Assembly: GCF_004361695.1 (NCBI RefSeq)
Contig: NZ_SNVW01000008.1
Span: 116,546 to 180,545, forward strand
Direction of reading: 5' to 3'
Source: Curtobacterium flaccumfaciens
GTDB taxonomy: Bacteria > Actinomycetota > Actinomycetes > Actinomycetales > Microbacteriaceae
Length of the DNA: 64,000 bases
In this document: one piece after another, positions 57,075 to 64,000 of the stretch
Numbering within the stretch: position 1 is the stretch's first letter
How the letters are laid out: the number at the start of each line of letters is the position of its first letter
Notes under the pieces: model-generated
Seen by the model: only the letters and a program-made list of their open reading frames with translations
The model's database searches: none
Told to the model about the DNA's origin: nothing
Made by a program: the position numbers and the translations under genes

Positions 57075-58502
57075 ATGACCGACACCGAACAGCACAGCCC
57101 CGCGACCGACCCCGCGCTCCTCGACGCCCTGCGCGAACACGTGCACGGTGCGCTGCCCACGACGATCGCCGATCTGTCCGCGCTGGTGCGGATCCCGTCG
57201 GTGTCGTGGTCGGCGTTCGACGAGTCGCACGTGCTCGCGAGCGCGCGTGCCGTGGCGGACCTGGCGCTGAGCACCGGGGTCTTCGCCGAGGACCAGGTCG
57301 AGATCATCCGTTCAGCGATCAGCGACGACGAACCGCTCGAGCTCGGCCAGCCCGCCGTGCTCGCCGTCCGCCCGGCCCGCAACGGCAAGCCGACGGTGAT
57401 GCTCTACGCCCACCACGACGTGCAGCCGCAGGGCGACGACGCCCTGTGGGAGACGCCGCCGTTCGAGCCGACGCTCCGCGGCGACCGTCTGTACGGCCGG
57501 GGCGCCTCGGACGACAAGGCCGGCGTGATGACCCACATCGCCGCGCTGCGGGCGGTCCACGCGCAGTTCGGTGACGACCTCGACCTCGGGGTCGTGCTGT
57601 TCGTCGAGGGCGAGGAGGAGTTCGGCTCCCGGTCGTTCCGCACCTTCCTGCGCGAGCAGAAGGAGCACCTGGCGGCGGACGTCATCGTCGTCGCGGACAG
57701 CGACAACTGGTCCACCGAGGTCCCGTCGATCACGGTGTCCCTGCGCGGCAACGTCACGTTCAAGCTGACCCTGACGACGCTCGAGCACGCCAGCCACAGC
57801 GGCATGTTCGGGGGAGCGGCGCCGGATGCGATGATCCCGATGGTGCGACTGCTCGCCTCCCTGCACGACGACGCGGGCTCGGTCGCGGTCGAGGGGCTCA
57901 CCTCGTACGAGGCCGACGTCCCGGACCGCTCCGACGCGGAACTCGCGAAGGACGCGGCGCTGCTGCCCGGTGTGACGCCGGTCGGCCGCGGTCAGGTGCT
58001 GTCGCGGATGTGGTTCCAGCCGTCGATCACCGTGACCGGCATGGACGTCCCGAGCGTCGCGAACGCCTCGAACACGCTGCTGCCGACCGTGTCCGCCCGC
58101 GTCTCGATCCGGGTCGCCCCCGGCCAGGCAGCGACGGAGGCGTACGCGGCGGTCGAGCGGCACCTCCGCGACCACGTGCCGTTCGGTGCACGGCTCGAGA
58201 TCTCGGAGCCGGACGCCGGCGACGGGTTCCTCGTCGACACCGCCGGCTGGGCCGTCCAGGAGGCGCGGATCGCCATGGCCGAGGGCTGGGGCAACGAGGC
58301 GGTCGAGCAGGGCATCGGCGGGTCCATCCCGTTCGTGTCCGACCTGGCCGCCGAGTTCCCGGACGCGCAGATCCTGGTGACCGGCGTCGAGGACCCGGAC
58401 ACCCGTGCGCACAGCCCGAACGAGTCCCAGCACCTCGGCGTCCTGCACCGGGCCATCGCATCCGAGACGATCCTGCTGGCGCGTCTCGCGACTCGCGGGT
58501 GA
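57075..58502 (+). CDS. M20-family dipeptidase/carboxypeptidase
   Basis: 475 residues from ATG 57075. Two-zinc metallopeptidase: first ligand block LYAHHDVQPQG (H114, D116), the GRGASDDKAGVMTHI block (Asp ligand), the catalytic VEGEEEFGS (E180-E182), and a later DSDNWSTE and SHSGMFGGAAPDAMIPMV, the dimerisation/lid region. Probably cleaves dipeptides or short peptides in the cytosol. Exact substrate unknown. Adjacent to erpA by 58 bases. Confidence 0.92.
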   Translation: MTDTEQHSPATDPALLDALREHVHGALPTTIADLSALVRIPSVSWSAFDESHVLASARAVADLALSTGVFAEDQVEIIRSAISDDEPLELGQPAVLAVRPARNGKPTVMLYAHHDVQPQGDDALWETPPFEPTLRGDRLYGRGASDDKAGVMTHIAALRAVHAQFGDDLDLGVVLFVEGEEEFGSRSFRTFLREQKEHLAADVIVVADSDNWSTEVPSITVSLRGNVTFKLTLTTLEHASHSGMFGGAAPDAMIPMVRLLASLHDDAGSVAVEGLTSYEADVPDRSDAELAKDAALLPGVTPVGRGQVLSRMWFQPSITVTGMDVPSVANASNTLLPTVSARVSIRVAPGQAATEAYAAVERHLRDHVPFGARLEISEPDAGDGFLVDTAGWAVQEARIAMAEGWGNEAVEQGIGGSIPFVSDLAAEFPDAQILVTGVEDPDTRAHSPNESQHLGVLHRAIASETILLARLATRG

Positions 58503-58509
58503 CGGTGCT

Positions 58510-58515
58510 TACAAT
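58510..58515 (+). promoter_or_regulatory. Probable -10 hexamer of erpA
   Basis: TACAAT, 45 bases before the start codon and close to the sigma-70-type consensus TATAAT, unlike the TAGGNT boxes elsewhere in the window. Confidence 0.45.
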
Positions 58516-58560
58516 CGACGCAGGCGCGGTGAACCACACCGCCCGGAGGGAGACGCGCGG

Positions 58561-58935
58561 ATGAGCGACACCATCACCGACAACGCACCGACGACCGAGG
58601 CGCCGTCGCACGGCGTCCTGCTCAGCGACGCGGCCGCGGCGAAGGTGGCGAGCCTCCTCGAGCAGGAGGGCCGCGACGACCTCCGCCTGCGCCTCGCCGT
58701 GCAGCCCGGCGGCTGCTCGGGTCTGATCTACCAGCTCTACTTCGACGAGCGTCTGCTCGACGGGGACGCCAGCGTCGAGTTCGGCGCCGGCGTCGAGGTC
58801 GTCGTCGACAAGATGAGCGTGCCGTACCTCGACGGTGCTTCGATCGACTTCGAGGACACCATCCAGAAGCAGGGCTTCACCATCGACAACCCCAACGCGC
58901 AGGGCAGCTGCGCGTGCGGTGACAGCTTCCACTGA
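58561..58935 (+). CDS. erpA: A-type iron-sulphur carrier protein (ErpA-like)
   Basis: 124 residues from ATG 58561 with GGAGGGAGA upstream. HesB/IscA fold; the three cluster-binding cysteines are C52 (PGGCSG), C117 and C119 (GSCACGDSF). It passes [Fe-S] clusters to apo-enzymes. Acts in the cytosol, and its place before the cytochrome oxidase genes fits a role in respiratory enzyme assembly. Terminates in a strong hairpin. Confidence 0.93.
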   Translation: MSDTITDNAPTTEAPSHGVLLSDAAAAKVASLLEQEGRDDLRLRLAVQPGGCSGLIYQLYFDERLLDGDASVEFGAGVEVVVDKMSVPYLDGASIDFEDTIQKQGFTIDNPNAQGSCACGDSFH

Positions 58936-58951
58936 GCGACGCCGATCCGGT

Positions 58952-58994
58952 ACACGAGCGGGGAGCGACCGACACGGTCGCTCCCCGCTCGTGT
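58952..58994 (+). terminator. Hairpin terminator after erpA
   Basis: A perfect 20-base stem (ACACGAGCGGGGAGCGACCG against CGGTCGCTCCCCGCTCGTGT) with a 3-base loop ACA, beginning 16 bases after the stop. Only a weak GTTCT follows, so termination may be U-tract-poor as is common in this group. Confidence 0.75.
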
Positions 58995-59111
58995 GTTCTC
59001 CGGGCGTGCCCCGGCGGAGCTCCGGCCATGACCAGGGAAAACGCCGCTGCGAGGGGTGCGCATCGCGGCTCGGGGTGTGTCGCGTGTGCGCGAGCGGTGC
59101 CGAGCTGCGAG

Positions 59112-59117
59112 TAAGCT
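59112..59117 (+). promoter_or_regulatory. Probable -10 hexamer of the cytochrome oxidase operon
   Basis: TAAGCT, 31 bases before the leader ORF and 87 bases before ctaC. Transcript would include the leader. Confidence 0.35.
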
Positions 59118-59148
59118 AGGAGTGTTCCAACCAACCTGGAAGTCAGCC

Positions 59149-59202
59149 ATGTGCGACCTCTGCGTCGCAGGCTGTGCCGGTTTCACGTCTTCCGAGAGGT
59201 AA
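59149..59202 (+). CDS. 17-residue Cys-rich leader peptide upstream of ctaC
   Basis: ATG to TAA encodes MCDLCVAGCAGFTSSER, in a frame different from ctaC. GGAAG lies 7 bases upstream. Its TAA is 2 bases before the ctaC GTG and overlaps the ctaC ribosome site, so translation of the leader must affect ctaC initiation. Cysteines at 2, 5 and 9 form C-x2-C-x3-C. It resembles small regulatory leader peptides that respond to a metal or to cysteine supply, but this is inference; it may also be a chance frame. Confidence 0.4.
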   Translation: MCDLCVAGCAGFTSSER

Positions 59203-59204
59203 CA

Positions 59205-60107
59205 GTGCGTTCGAATCGCCGTATACGTTGGGCGGCCGTCCCGGTGGCCGTCGGTCTGGTCATCGCACTGGCTGGCTGCACGCAGCAGCAGCTGAACGGA
59301 TGGCTCCCCGGCACGGAGGAGACGAAGGACGTCACCAACCACACGAGCCGCATCGTCGGCCTGTGGACCACCAGCTGGGTCGTCCTGCTCGCGGTCGGTC
59401 TGATCGTCTGGGGCCTCATCATCTGGGCCGCCATCGTCTACCGCCGCCGCAAGGGCCAGACCGGCCTGCCGGTGCAGATGCGGTACAACATGCCGCTCGA
59501 GATCTTCTACACGATCGTGCCGCTGATCCTGGTGCTCGGCTTCTTCGCCTTCACCGCGAAGGACCAGGCCGCGATCGAGAAGCCCTTCACCAACCCGGAC
59601 GCCACCGTGCACGTGTACGGCAAGCGCTGGGCGTGGGACTTCAACTACATCGACCAGAAGAACCCCGACGAGAGCGTCTACTACCAGGGCATCCAGGCCC
59701 AGGAAGAAGAGAACGGCAACGGGGCGATCGACGAGTCGCAGCTCCCGACCCTGTACCTGCCCCAGGGCAAGAAGGTCAAGATCGAGCTCTCCTCGCGCGA
59801 CGTCGACCACTCCTTCTGGATCATCGACTTCCTGTACAAGAAGGACATGCTCCCCGGGAAGACGAACTACGAGTACTTCATCCCGGAGAAGCTCGGCACG
59901 TACCAGGGCAAGTGCGCGGAGCTGTGCGGTGAGTACCACTCGCTCATGCTCTTCCAGGTGAAGGTCGTGACGCCGACCGAGTACAACCAGTACCTCGCGG
60001 AGCTCAAGGACCAGGGCAAGGTCGGTCTGCTCGGCAACGAGTACAACACCAACACCAACGAACCGGACAACAAGGCGCCCGTCACGGCGTCGAGCGAGAA
60101 CAAGTAG
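59205..60107 (+). CDS. ctaC: Cytochrome c oxidase subunit II
   Basis: 300 residues from GTG 59205 (GAGAGGT site). The signal peptide ends in lipobox IALAG-C25, so it is probably a lipoprotein processed by LspA. Two transmembrane helices follow, about 50-75 and 90-112. The CuA domain has H202 (VDHSFWI), and C237-x3-C241, H245 and M248 in [13 protein letters not shown]. It accepts electrons for the aa3-type oxidase; in actinobacteria from a bcc complex. Starts the ctaC-ctaD-ctaF operon. Confidence 0.95.
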   Translation: MRSNRRIRWAAVPVAVGLVIALAGCTQQQLNGWLPGTEETKDVTNHTSRIVGLWTTSWVVLLAVGLIVWGLIIWAAIVYRRRKGQTGLPVQMRYNMPLEIFYTIVPLILVLGFFAFTAKDQAAIEKPFTNPDATVHVYGKRWAWDFNYIDQKNPDESVYYQGIQAQEEENGNGAIDESQLPTLYLPQGKKVKIELSSRDVDHSFWIIDFLYKKDMLPGKTNYEYFIPEKLGTYQGKCAELCGEYHSLMLFQVKVVTPTEYNQYLAELKDQGKVGLLGNEYNTNTNEPDNKAPVTASSENK

Positions 60108-60118
60108 GGGCTCGTCAG

Positions 60119-61855
60119 ATGACAACGTCACTCGTCGGCCAGCCGACCAGGCCCTCGACGCCGGACTTCCAGGCGTCGAAGGTCGGCCGGAAGGGCAACA
60201 TCATCGTCCGGTGGATCACCTCCACGGACCACAAGACCATCGGGTACATGTACCTGATCGCCTCGTTCATCTTCTTCCTGCTTGCAGGTGTGATGGCGCT
60301 CGTGATCCGTGCCCAGCTCTTCGAGCCCGGCCTGCACGTGGTCGCGACGAAGGAGCAGTACAACCAGCTCTTCACGATGCACGGCACGATCATGCTGCTG
60401 ATGTTCGCGACGCCGCTCTTCTCGGGCTTCGCGAACGCGATCATGCCGCTGCAGATCGGTGCGCCGGACGTCGCCTTCCCGCGTCTGAACGGCTTCGCCT
60501 TCTGGCTCTACCTGTTCGGCTCGCTCATCGCCGTCGGTGGCTTCCTCACCCCGCAGGGCGCCGCGTCGTTCGGGTGGTTCGCCTACGCGCCACTGAGTGA
60601 CACGACGTTCACACCAGGACTCGGTGGGACACTCTGGGTCTTCGGACTCGGCATGACCGGCTTCTCGACGATCCTCGGCGCGGTGAACTTCATCACGACG
60701 ATCATCACGATGCGCGCTCCGGGCATGACGATGTTCCGCATGTCGATCTTCACGTGGAACACCCTCGTGACGGCCCTGCTCGTGCTGATGGCCTTCCCGG
60801 TCCTCGCAGCCGCCCTGTTCGGCCTCGGTCTCGACCGCGTGTTCAACGCCCAGATCTTCAACCCGGCGAACGGTGGAGCCCTGCTCTGGCAGCACCTCTT
60901 CTGGTTCTTCGGCCACCCCGAGGTCTACATCATCGCGCTGCCGTTCTTCGGCATCGTGTCCGAGGTCTTCCCGGTCTTCAGCCGCAAGCCGATCTTCGGG
61001 TACAAGACCCTCGTCTACGCGACCATCTCCATCGCGGCCCTGTCGGTCACGGTGTGGGCGCACCACATGTACGTCACCGGTGGCGTCCTGCTCCCGTGGT
61101 TCTCGCTGATGACGATGCTCATCGCGGTCCCGACCGGCGTGAAGATCTTCAACTGGGTCGGCACGATGTGGCGCGGCTCGGTCACGTTCGAGACCCCGCT
61201 CCTCTGGGCCGTCGGCTTCCTCATCACGTTCACGTTCGGTGGTCTCACCGGTGTGATCCTGGCGTCGCCGCCGCTCGACTTCCACGTGTCCGACTCGTAC
61301 TTCGTCGTCGCGCACTTCCACTACGTGGTCTTCGGCACCGTCGTGTTCGCGATGTTCTCCGGCTTCTACTTCTGGTGGCCGAAGTGGACCGGCAAGATGC
61401 TCAACGAGCGCCTCGGCAAGATCCACTTCTGGCTCCTGTTCATCGGCTTCCACACGACGTTCCTCATCCAGCACTGGCTGGGCGTCATCGGCATGCCGCG
61501 TCGCTACGCGACGTATCTGCCGAACGACGGCTTCACCTGGATGAACCAGCTGTCGACGATCGGCTCGATGATCCTCGCGATCTCGTTCCTGCCGTTCATC
61601 TTCAACGTCTACGTCACCGCTCGGAACGCACCGAAGGTCGCCGTGAACGACCCCTGGGGCTACGGCCGCTCGCTCGAGTGGGCGACCAGCTGCCCGCCGC
61701 CGCGGCACAACTTCACGTCGATCCCGCGGATCCGTTCGGAGTCGCCGGCGTTCGACCTGAACCACCCGGAAGCGGGTGTGCCGATCGGTGTCGGTCCTGC
61801 GAAGGACGCTCCGGACGCTCCGACCTACGACGCCGCGAAGGGCGAGGTGAAGTAA
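60119..61855 (+). CDS. ctaD: Cytochrome c oxidase subunit I
   Basis: 578 residues, twelve transmembrane helices. Begins 11 bases after ctaC. Haem a and a3-CuB residues are visible: the low-spin haem His in [10 protein letters not shown], CuB/active-site [22 protein letters not shown] (His-Pro-Glu-Val-Tyr with crosslinkable Tyr), HHMYVTG, and [15 protein letters not shown]. Catalytic subunit of the terminal aa3 oxidase that reduces oxygen and pumps protons. Confidence 0.97.
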   Translation: MTTSLVGQPTRPSTPDFQASKVGRKGNIIVRWITSTDHKTIGYMYLIASFIFFLLAGVMALVIRAQLFEPGLHVVATKEQYNQLFTMHGTIMLLMFATPLFSGFANAIMPLQIGAPDVAFPRLNGFAFWLYLFGSLIAVGGFLTPQGAASFGWFAYAPLSDTTFTPGLGGTLWVFGLGMTGFSTILGAVNFITTIITMRAPGMTMFRMSIFTWNTLVTALLVLMAFPVLAAALFGLGLDRVFNAQIFNPANGGALLWQHLFWFFGHPEVYIIALPFFGIVSEVFPVFSRKPIFGYKTLVYATISIAALSVTVWAHHMYVTGGVLLPWFSLMTMLIAVPTGVKIFNWVGTMWRGSVTFETPLLWAVGFLITFTFGGLTGVILASPPLDFHVSDSYFVVAHFHYVVFGTVVFAMFSGFYFWWPKWTGKMLNERLGKIHFWLLFIGFHTTFLIQHWLGVIGMPRRYATYLPNDGFTWMNQLSTIGSMILAISFLPFIFNVYVTARNAPKVAVNDPWGYGRSLEWATSCPPPRHNFTSIPRIRSESPAFDLNHPEAGVPIGVGPAKDAPDAPTYDAAKGEVK

Positions 61856-61859
61856 GGCG

Positions 61860-62276
61860 ATGCGCGCCAACACCAATCTGTTCTGGATCCTCTTCGGGTT
61901 CTTCATCCTCGCGGACGCCGCGTACACCATCTGGTCGCTCATCTACTACGGCGAGCCGGAGTGGGTCGGCACCGTGGCCATCGGCCTCACCGGGATCATG
62001 TCCGCGTTCATCGCGTTCTACCTCGGCAAGGTCATGTCCTCGCAGGGCGGCGTCCTGCCCGAGGACCGTCCGGACGCCAACATCGAGGACGGCGACGCCG
62101 AGCTCGGGCACTTCAGCCCGTGGTCGTGGTGGCCGATCCTGCTGGCAGCCTCGACGGCGGTCGTCTTCCTCGGCGTCGCAGCCGGCCTCTGGATCGTGCC
62201 GATCGGTCTCGCCCTCGTGGCGGTCACCCTCGTCGGCTGGGTCTACGAGTACTACCGCGGCAACTTCGGTCACTGA
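61860..62276 (+). CDS. ctaF: Cytochrome c oxidase subunit IV (actinobacterial type)
   Basis: 138 residues from ATG 4 bases after ctaD. Four hydrophobic helices (about 8-27, 35-58, 85-105, 110-128) with the pattern LFWILFGFFILADAAYTIWSLIYYGEPEWVGTVAIGL and the loop SSQGGVLPEDRPDANIEDGDAELGHFSPWSWWP, which define the small CtaF subunit found in actinobacterial aa3 oxidases. Structural role. Confidence 0.93.
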   Translation: MRANTNLFWILFGFFILADAAYTIWSLIYYGEPEWVGTVAIGLTGIMSAFIAFYLGKVMSSQGGVLPEDRPDANIEDGDAELGHFSPWSWWPILLAASTAVVFLGVAAGLWIVPIGLALVAVTLVGWVYEYYRGNFGH

Positions 62277-62304
62277 CCTGACGCTGCAGCGCACCTGACA
62301 CATT

Positions 62305-62331
62305 CGGGCGGCACCACCTCGGTGCCGCCCG
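62305..62331 (+). terminator. Hairpin after ctaF
   Basis: CGGGCGGCACC, loop ACCTC, GGTGCCGCCCG: perfect 11-base stem 28 bases after the stop, likely ending the ctaC-D-F transcript. No U-tract. Confidence 0.6.
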
Positions 62332-62463
62332 ACGTGCGTCCGGGCCGGACTGCATGCCAGCAACCCCACCAGCATCCCGGTCCCCGAACCGGGAATCATC
62401 CGGCCCGCGCGCGGCTTGCCCTCAAGCGGACTACCTCCACCACAGCGAAAGGAGTCACCCCCG

Positions 62464-63837
62464 GTGACCGACAAGCGCACTCTCATCATCTTCGGCGCGA
62501 CGGGCGACCTCGCCTCCCGCCTGCTGCTGCCGGGTCTCGGCACGTTCCTGCAGAGCGGTCGAGCGGTTCCCGTCCAGCTCATCGGCACCGGGCGCAGCGC
62601 CCGCAGCGACGAGCAGTGGAAGGACATCGTCACGAAGTCCTTCGCGTCGCAGGACGTGAAGGGCCCGGAGGTCGACGCCACCATCGCGTCGACCGAGTTC
62701 ATCCAGGGTGACCCGACCGACCCCGAGCACCTCAAGGCCCTGCTCGCCGCGGCGGACAACGAGCCGGTGCTCTACTTCGCCCTGCCCCCGCAGATCGCCT
62801 CGGACATCTGCGAGGCCCTGCAGCAGGTCGAGCTCCCCGCGGGCACGACCCTGGCGTTCGAGAAGCCGTTCGGCACCGACGTCGCCAGCGCCGAGGCCCT
62901 CAACGAGACGGTCCTCAAGCTCGTCCCCGAGGAGCGCGTGCACCGCACCGACCACTTCCTCGGTCGCACCACGGTCCTCAACATCATCGGTCTGCGCTTC
63001 GCGAACCGCCTGTTCGAGCCGATCTGGAACGCGGACAACATCGAGAAGGTCGACGTCTTCTACGACGAGACCCTCGGTCTCGAGAACCGCGCGCAGTACT
63101 ACGACGAGGCCGGTGCGATGGTCGACATGATCCAGTCGCACCTGCTGCAGATCCTCGGCCTCGTGACGATGGACGCCCCGTCCGCGATCGACGCCGTCGA
63201 GTTCCGTTCGTCCCTCGCTCGTGTGCTGCGGTCGACCCGCCTCAAGGGCGACGACCCGAAGATCGCCTCGCGTCGCGCCGTCTACACGGCCGGCACGATC
63301 GACGGCAAGGACCTGCCGTCGTACCAGGACGAGGACGGCGTCGACCCGTCGCGCAAGACGGAGACCCTCGCCGAGATCTCGGTCGAGGTCGACACCGCCC
63401 GCTGGAAGGGCGTGCCCTTCACCCTCCGCTCCGGCAAGGCGCTCGGCGCCAGCCGCAAGGAGGTCCTCATCACGTTCAAGCCGGTGACGCGTCTGCCCTC
63501 CGGCCTGACCGGTCGCCCGAAGACCGACACGCTGCGCATCGTCCTCAACCCGGACGAGATCGAGCTGACCGTGTCGGCGAACGGTGGCGGCAACCCGTTC
63601 GAGATGGGGCAGGTCACCCTGTCGTCCTCGTTCGCGGACGGTGAGCTCACCCCCTACGGCGAGGTCCTCAACGGCATCTTCCACGACGACCCGCTGCTCT
63701 CGATCCGCGGCGACGTGGCCGAGCGTTGCTGGGAGATCGTGGAGCCGGTCGTCAAGGCCTGGAAGGCCGACGAGGTCCCGCTCGAGGAGTACCGCGCCGG
63801 TTCGCGCGGTCCGGCGGACTGGGAGTCCTCGTCCTGA
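62464..63837 (+). CDS. zwf: Glucose-6-phosphate dehydrogenase (divergent paralogue)
   Basis: 457 residues from GTG 62464 with AAAGGAG 8-14 bases upstream; the open frame further 5' is intergenic. The N-terminal coenzyme motif is FGATGDLASR and the family core is present, but the active-site block reads HRTDHFLGR (160-168) instead of RIDHYLGK; the lysine that holds the glucose-6-phosphate phosphate is arginine (R168). The second catalytic-region SHLLQILGLVTMDAP is intact. This may be a working enzyme with altered affinity or a paralogue with another sugar-phosphate substrate. No opcA, pgl or tal genes are next to it. Likely oxidises a sugar phosphate with NADP. Confidence 0.87.
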   Translation: MTDKRTLIIFGATGDLASRLLLPGLGTFLQSGRAVPVQLIGTGRSARSDEQWKDIVTKSFASQDVKGPEVDATIASTEFIQGDPTDPEHLKALLAAADNEPVLYFALPPQIASDICEALQQVELPAGTTLAFEKPFGTDVASAEALNETVLKLVPEERVHRTDHFLGRTTVLNIIGLRFANRLFEPIWNADNIEKVDVFYDETLGLENRAQYYDEAGAMVDMIQSHLLQILGLVTMDAPSAIDAVEFRSSLARVLRSTRLKGDDPKIASRRAVYTAGTIDGKDLPSYQDEDGVDPSRKTETLAEISVEVDTARWKGVPFTLRSGKALGASRKEVLITFKPVTRLPSGLTGRPKTDTLRIVLNPDEIELTVSANGGGNPFEMGQVTLSSSFADGELTPYGEVLNGIFHDDPLLSIRGDVAERCWEIVEPVVKAWKADEVPLEEYRAGSRGPADWESSS

Positions 63838-64000
63838 GTCGGTGACCCCCTGACGGACTGGAGGCGGGGGGGCCGCGGGGCCCCCCCCCCCCCCCCCGGG
63901 GGGGGGGGGGGGCGGGCCCCCCCCCCCCCCCCGGCGGGCCCCGATGGCGGCGGGGTGGGGGGCGGGCACCCCCGCCGGGGGGGCGGCGCCCCCGGCGGGC
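63838..64000. other. Repeat arm followed by G/C homopolymer, probable assembly artefact
   Basis: After zwf comes GACGGACTGGAGGC (63852-63865), the left arm of the CTGGAGGC palindrome. From 63866 to 64000 the sequence is runs of C and G with a handful of A/T. Not natural in appearance; probably the end of a contig that broke at the palindrome. No gene call is made. Confidence 0.7.

Overview
The window is about 64 kb of very GC-rich DNA with tightly packed genes, many GTG starts, some TTG starts, and frequent ATGA/GTGA start-stop overlaps. Gene content and order (mraZ to wag31 division cluster, PASTA kinase next to a class II DAHP synthase, GarA/FtsR block, actinobacterial cytochrome aa3 oxidase) point to an actinobacterium. 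Protein features fit Microbacteriaceae, possibly Curtobacterium or a close relative. The genus is inference. I saw no tRNA, rRNA, IS element, prophage or CRISPR array. The last ~135 bases are almost pure G/C homopolymer and look like an assembly artefact.

Layout. 1-1666: two FecCD-type iron-siderophore permeases, the first cut by the window edge. 2059-6095: a membrane family 2 glycosyltransferase overlapping a secreted GH18 protein. 6277-8171: a GarA/OdhI-like FHA protein, the MerR-type regulator FtsR and a second MerR regulator. 8538-15304: a ParA-type ATPase, pyruvate carboxylase, peptide deformylase, a secreted protein with a duplicated module and a small ORF. 15432-26812: a block matching the Mycobacterium tuberculosis Rv2169c-Rv2187 neighbourhood: FadD, ROK glucokinase, PlsC-type acyltransferase, AroG, PknL-type PASTA kinase, a LysM cell-wall protein, an Rv2175c-like protein, a polyprenyl synthase and a DUF3040 protein. 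27288-46162: the division and cell-wall (dcw) cluster mraZ-rsmH-ftsL-ftsI-murE-murF-mraY-murD-ftsW-murG-murC-ftsQ-ftsZ-yggS-sepF-yggT-wag31. 46165-55760: lspA, an RluA-family pseudouridine synthase, dnaE, a DUF2200 gene, a phosphotransferase, hisD, nrdR and pyrD. 56446-63837: DUF3043, an M20 peptidase, an ErpA-like protein, ctaC-ctaD-ctaF and a divergent glucose-6-phosphate dehydrogenase.

How it fits together. The dcw cluster makes lipid II and the septal machine. FtsR and the FHA protein are the known kinase/division-control partners in related actinobacteria, and the PASTA kinase and LysM protein connect cell-wall state to signalling. MurE lacks the usual diaminopimelate motif, which fits the group B peptidoglycan of Microbacteriaceae.

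Most striking non-coding content. Gene ends are occupied by short, very symmetrical inverted repeats that fall into a few families: 57-bp elements with GAGATCGCAC or GAGCGGGCGCAA arms, 53-bp elements with GCGAAAGCGACAG arms, and 36-48-bp palindromes built on CTGGAGGC. One 57-bp element is tandemly triplicated with an exact 111-bp period. Arms of the CTGGAGGC family also appear inside four coding genes. Other candidate regulatory signals are a 17-codon cysteine-rich leader ORF ending 2 bases before ctaC, a motif shared by the ftsZ and merR2 upstream regions, and an MtrA-like direct repeat upstream of the LysM gene.
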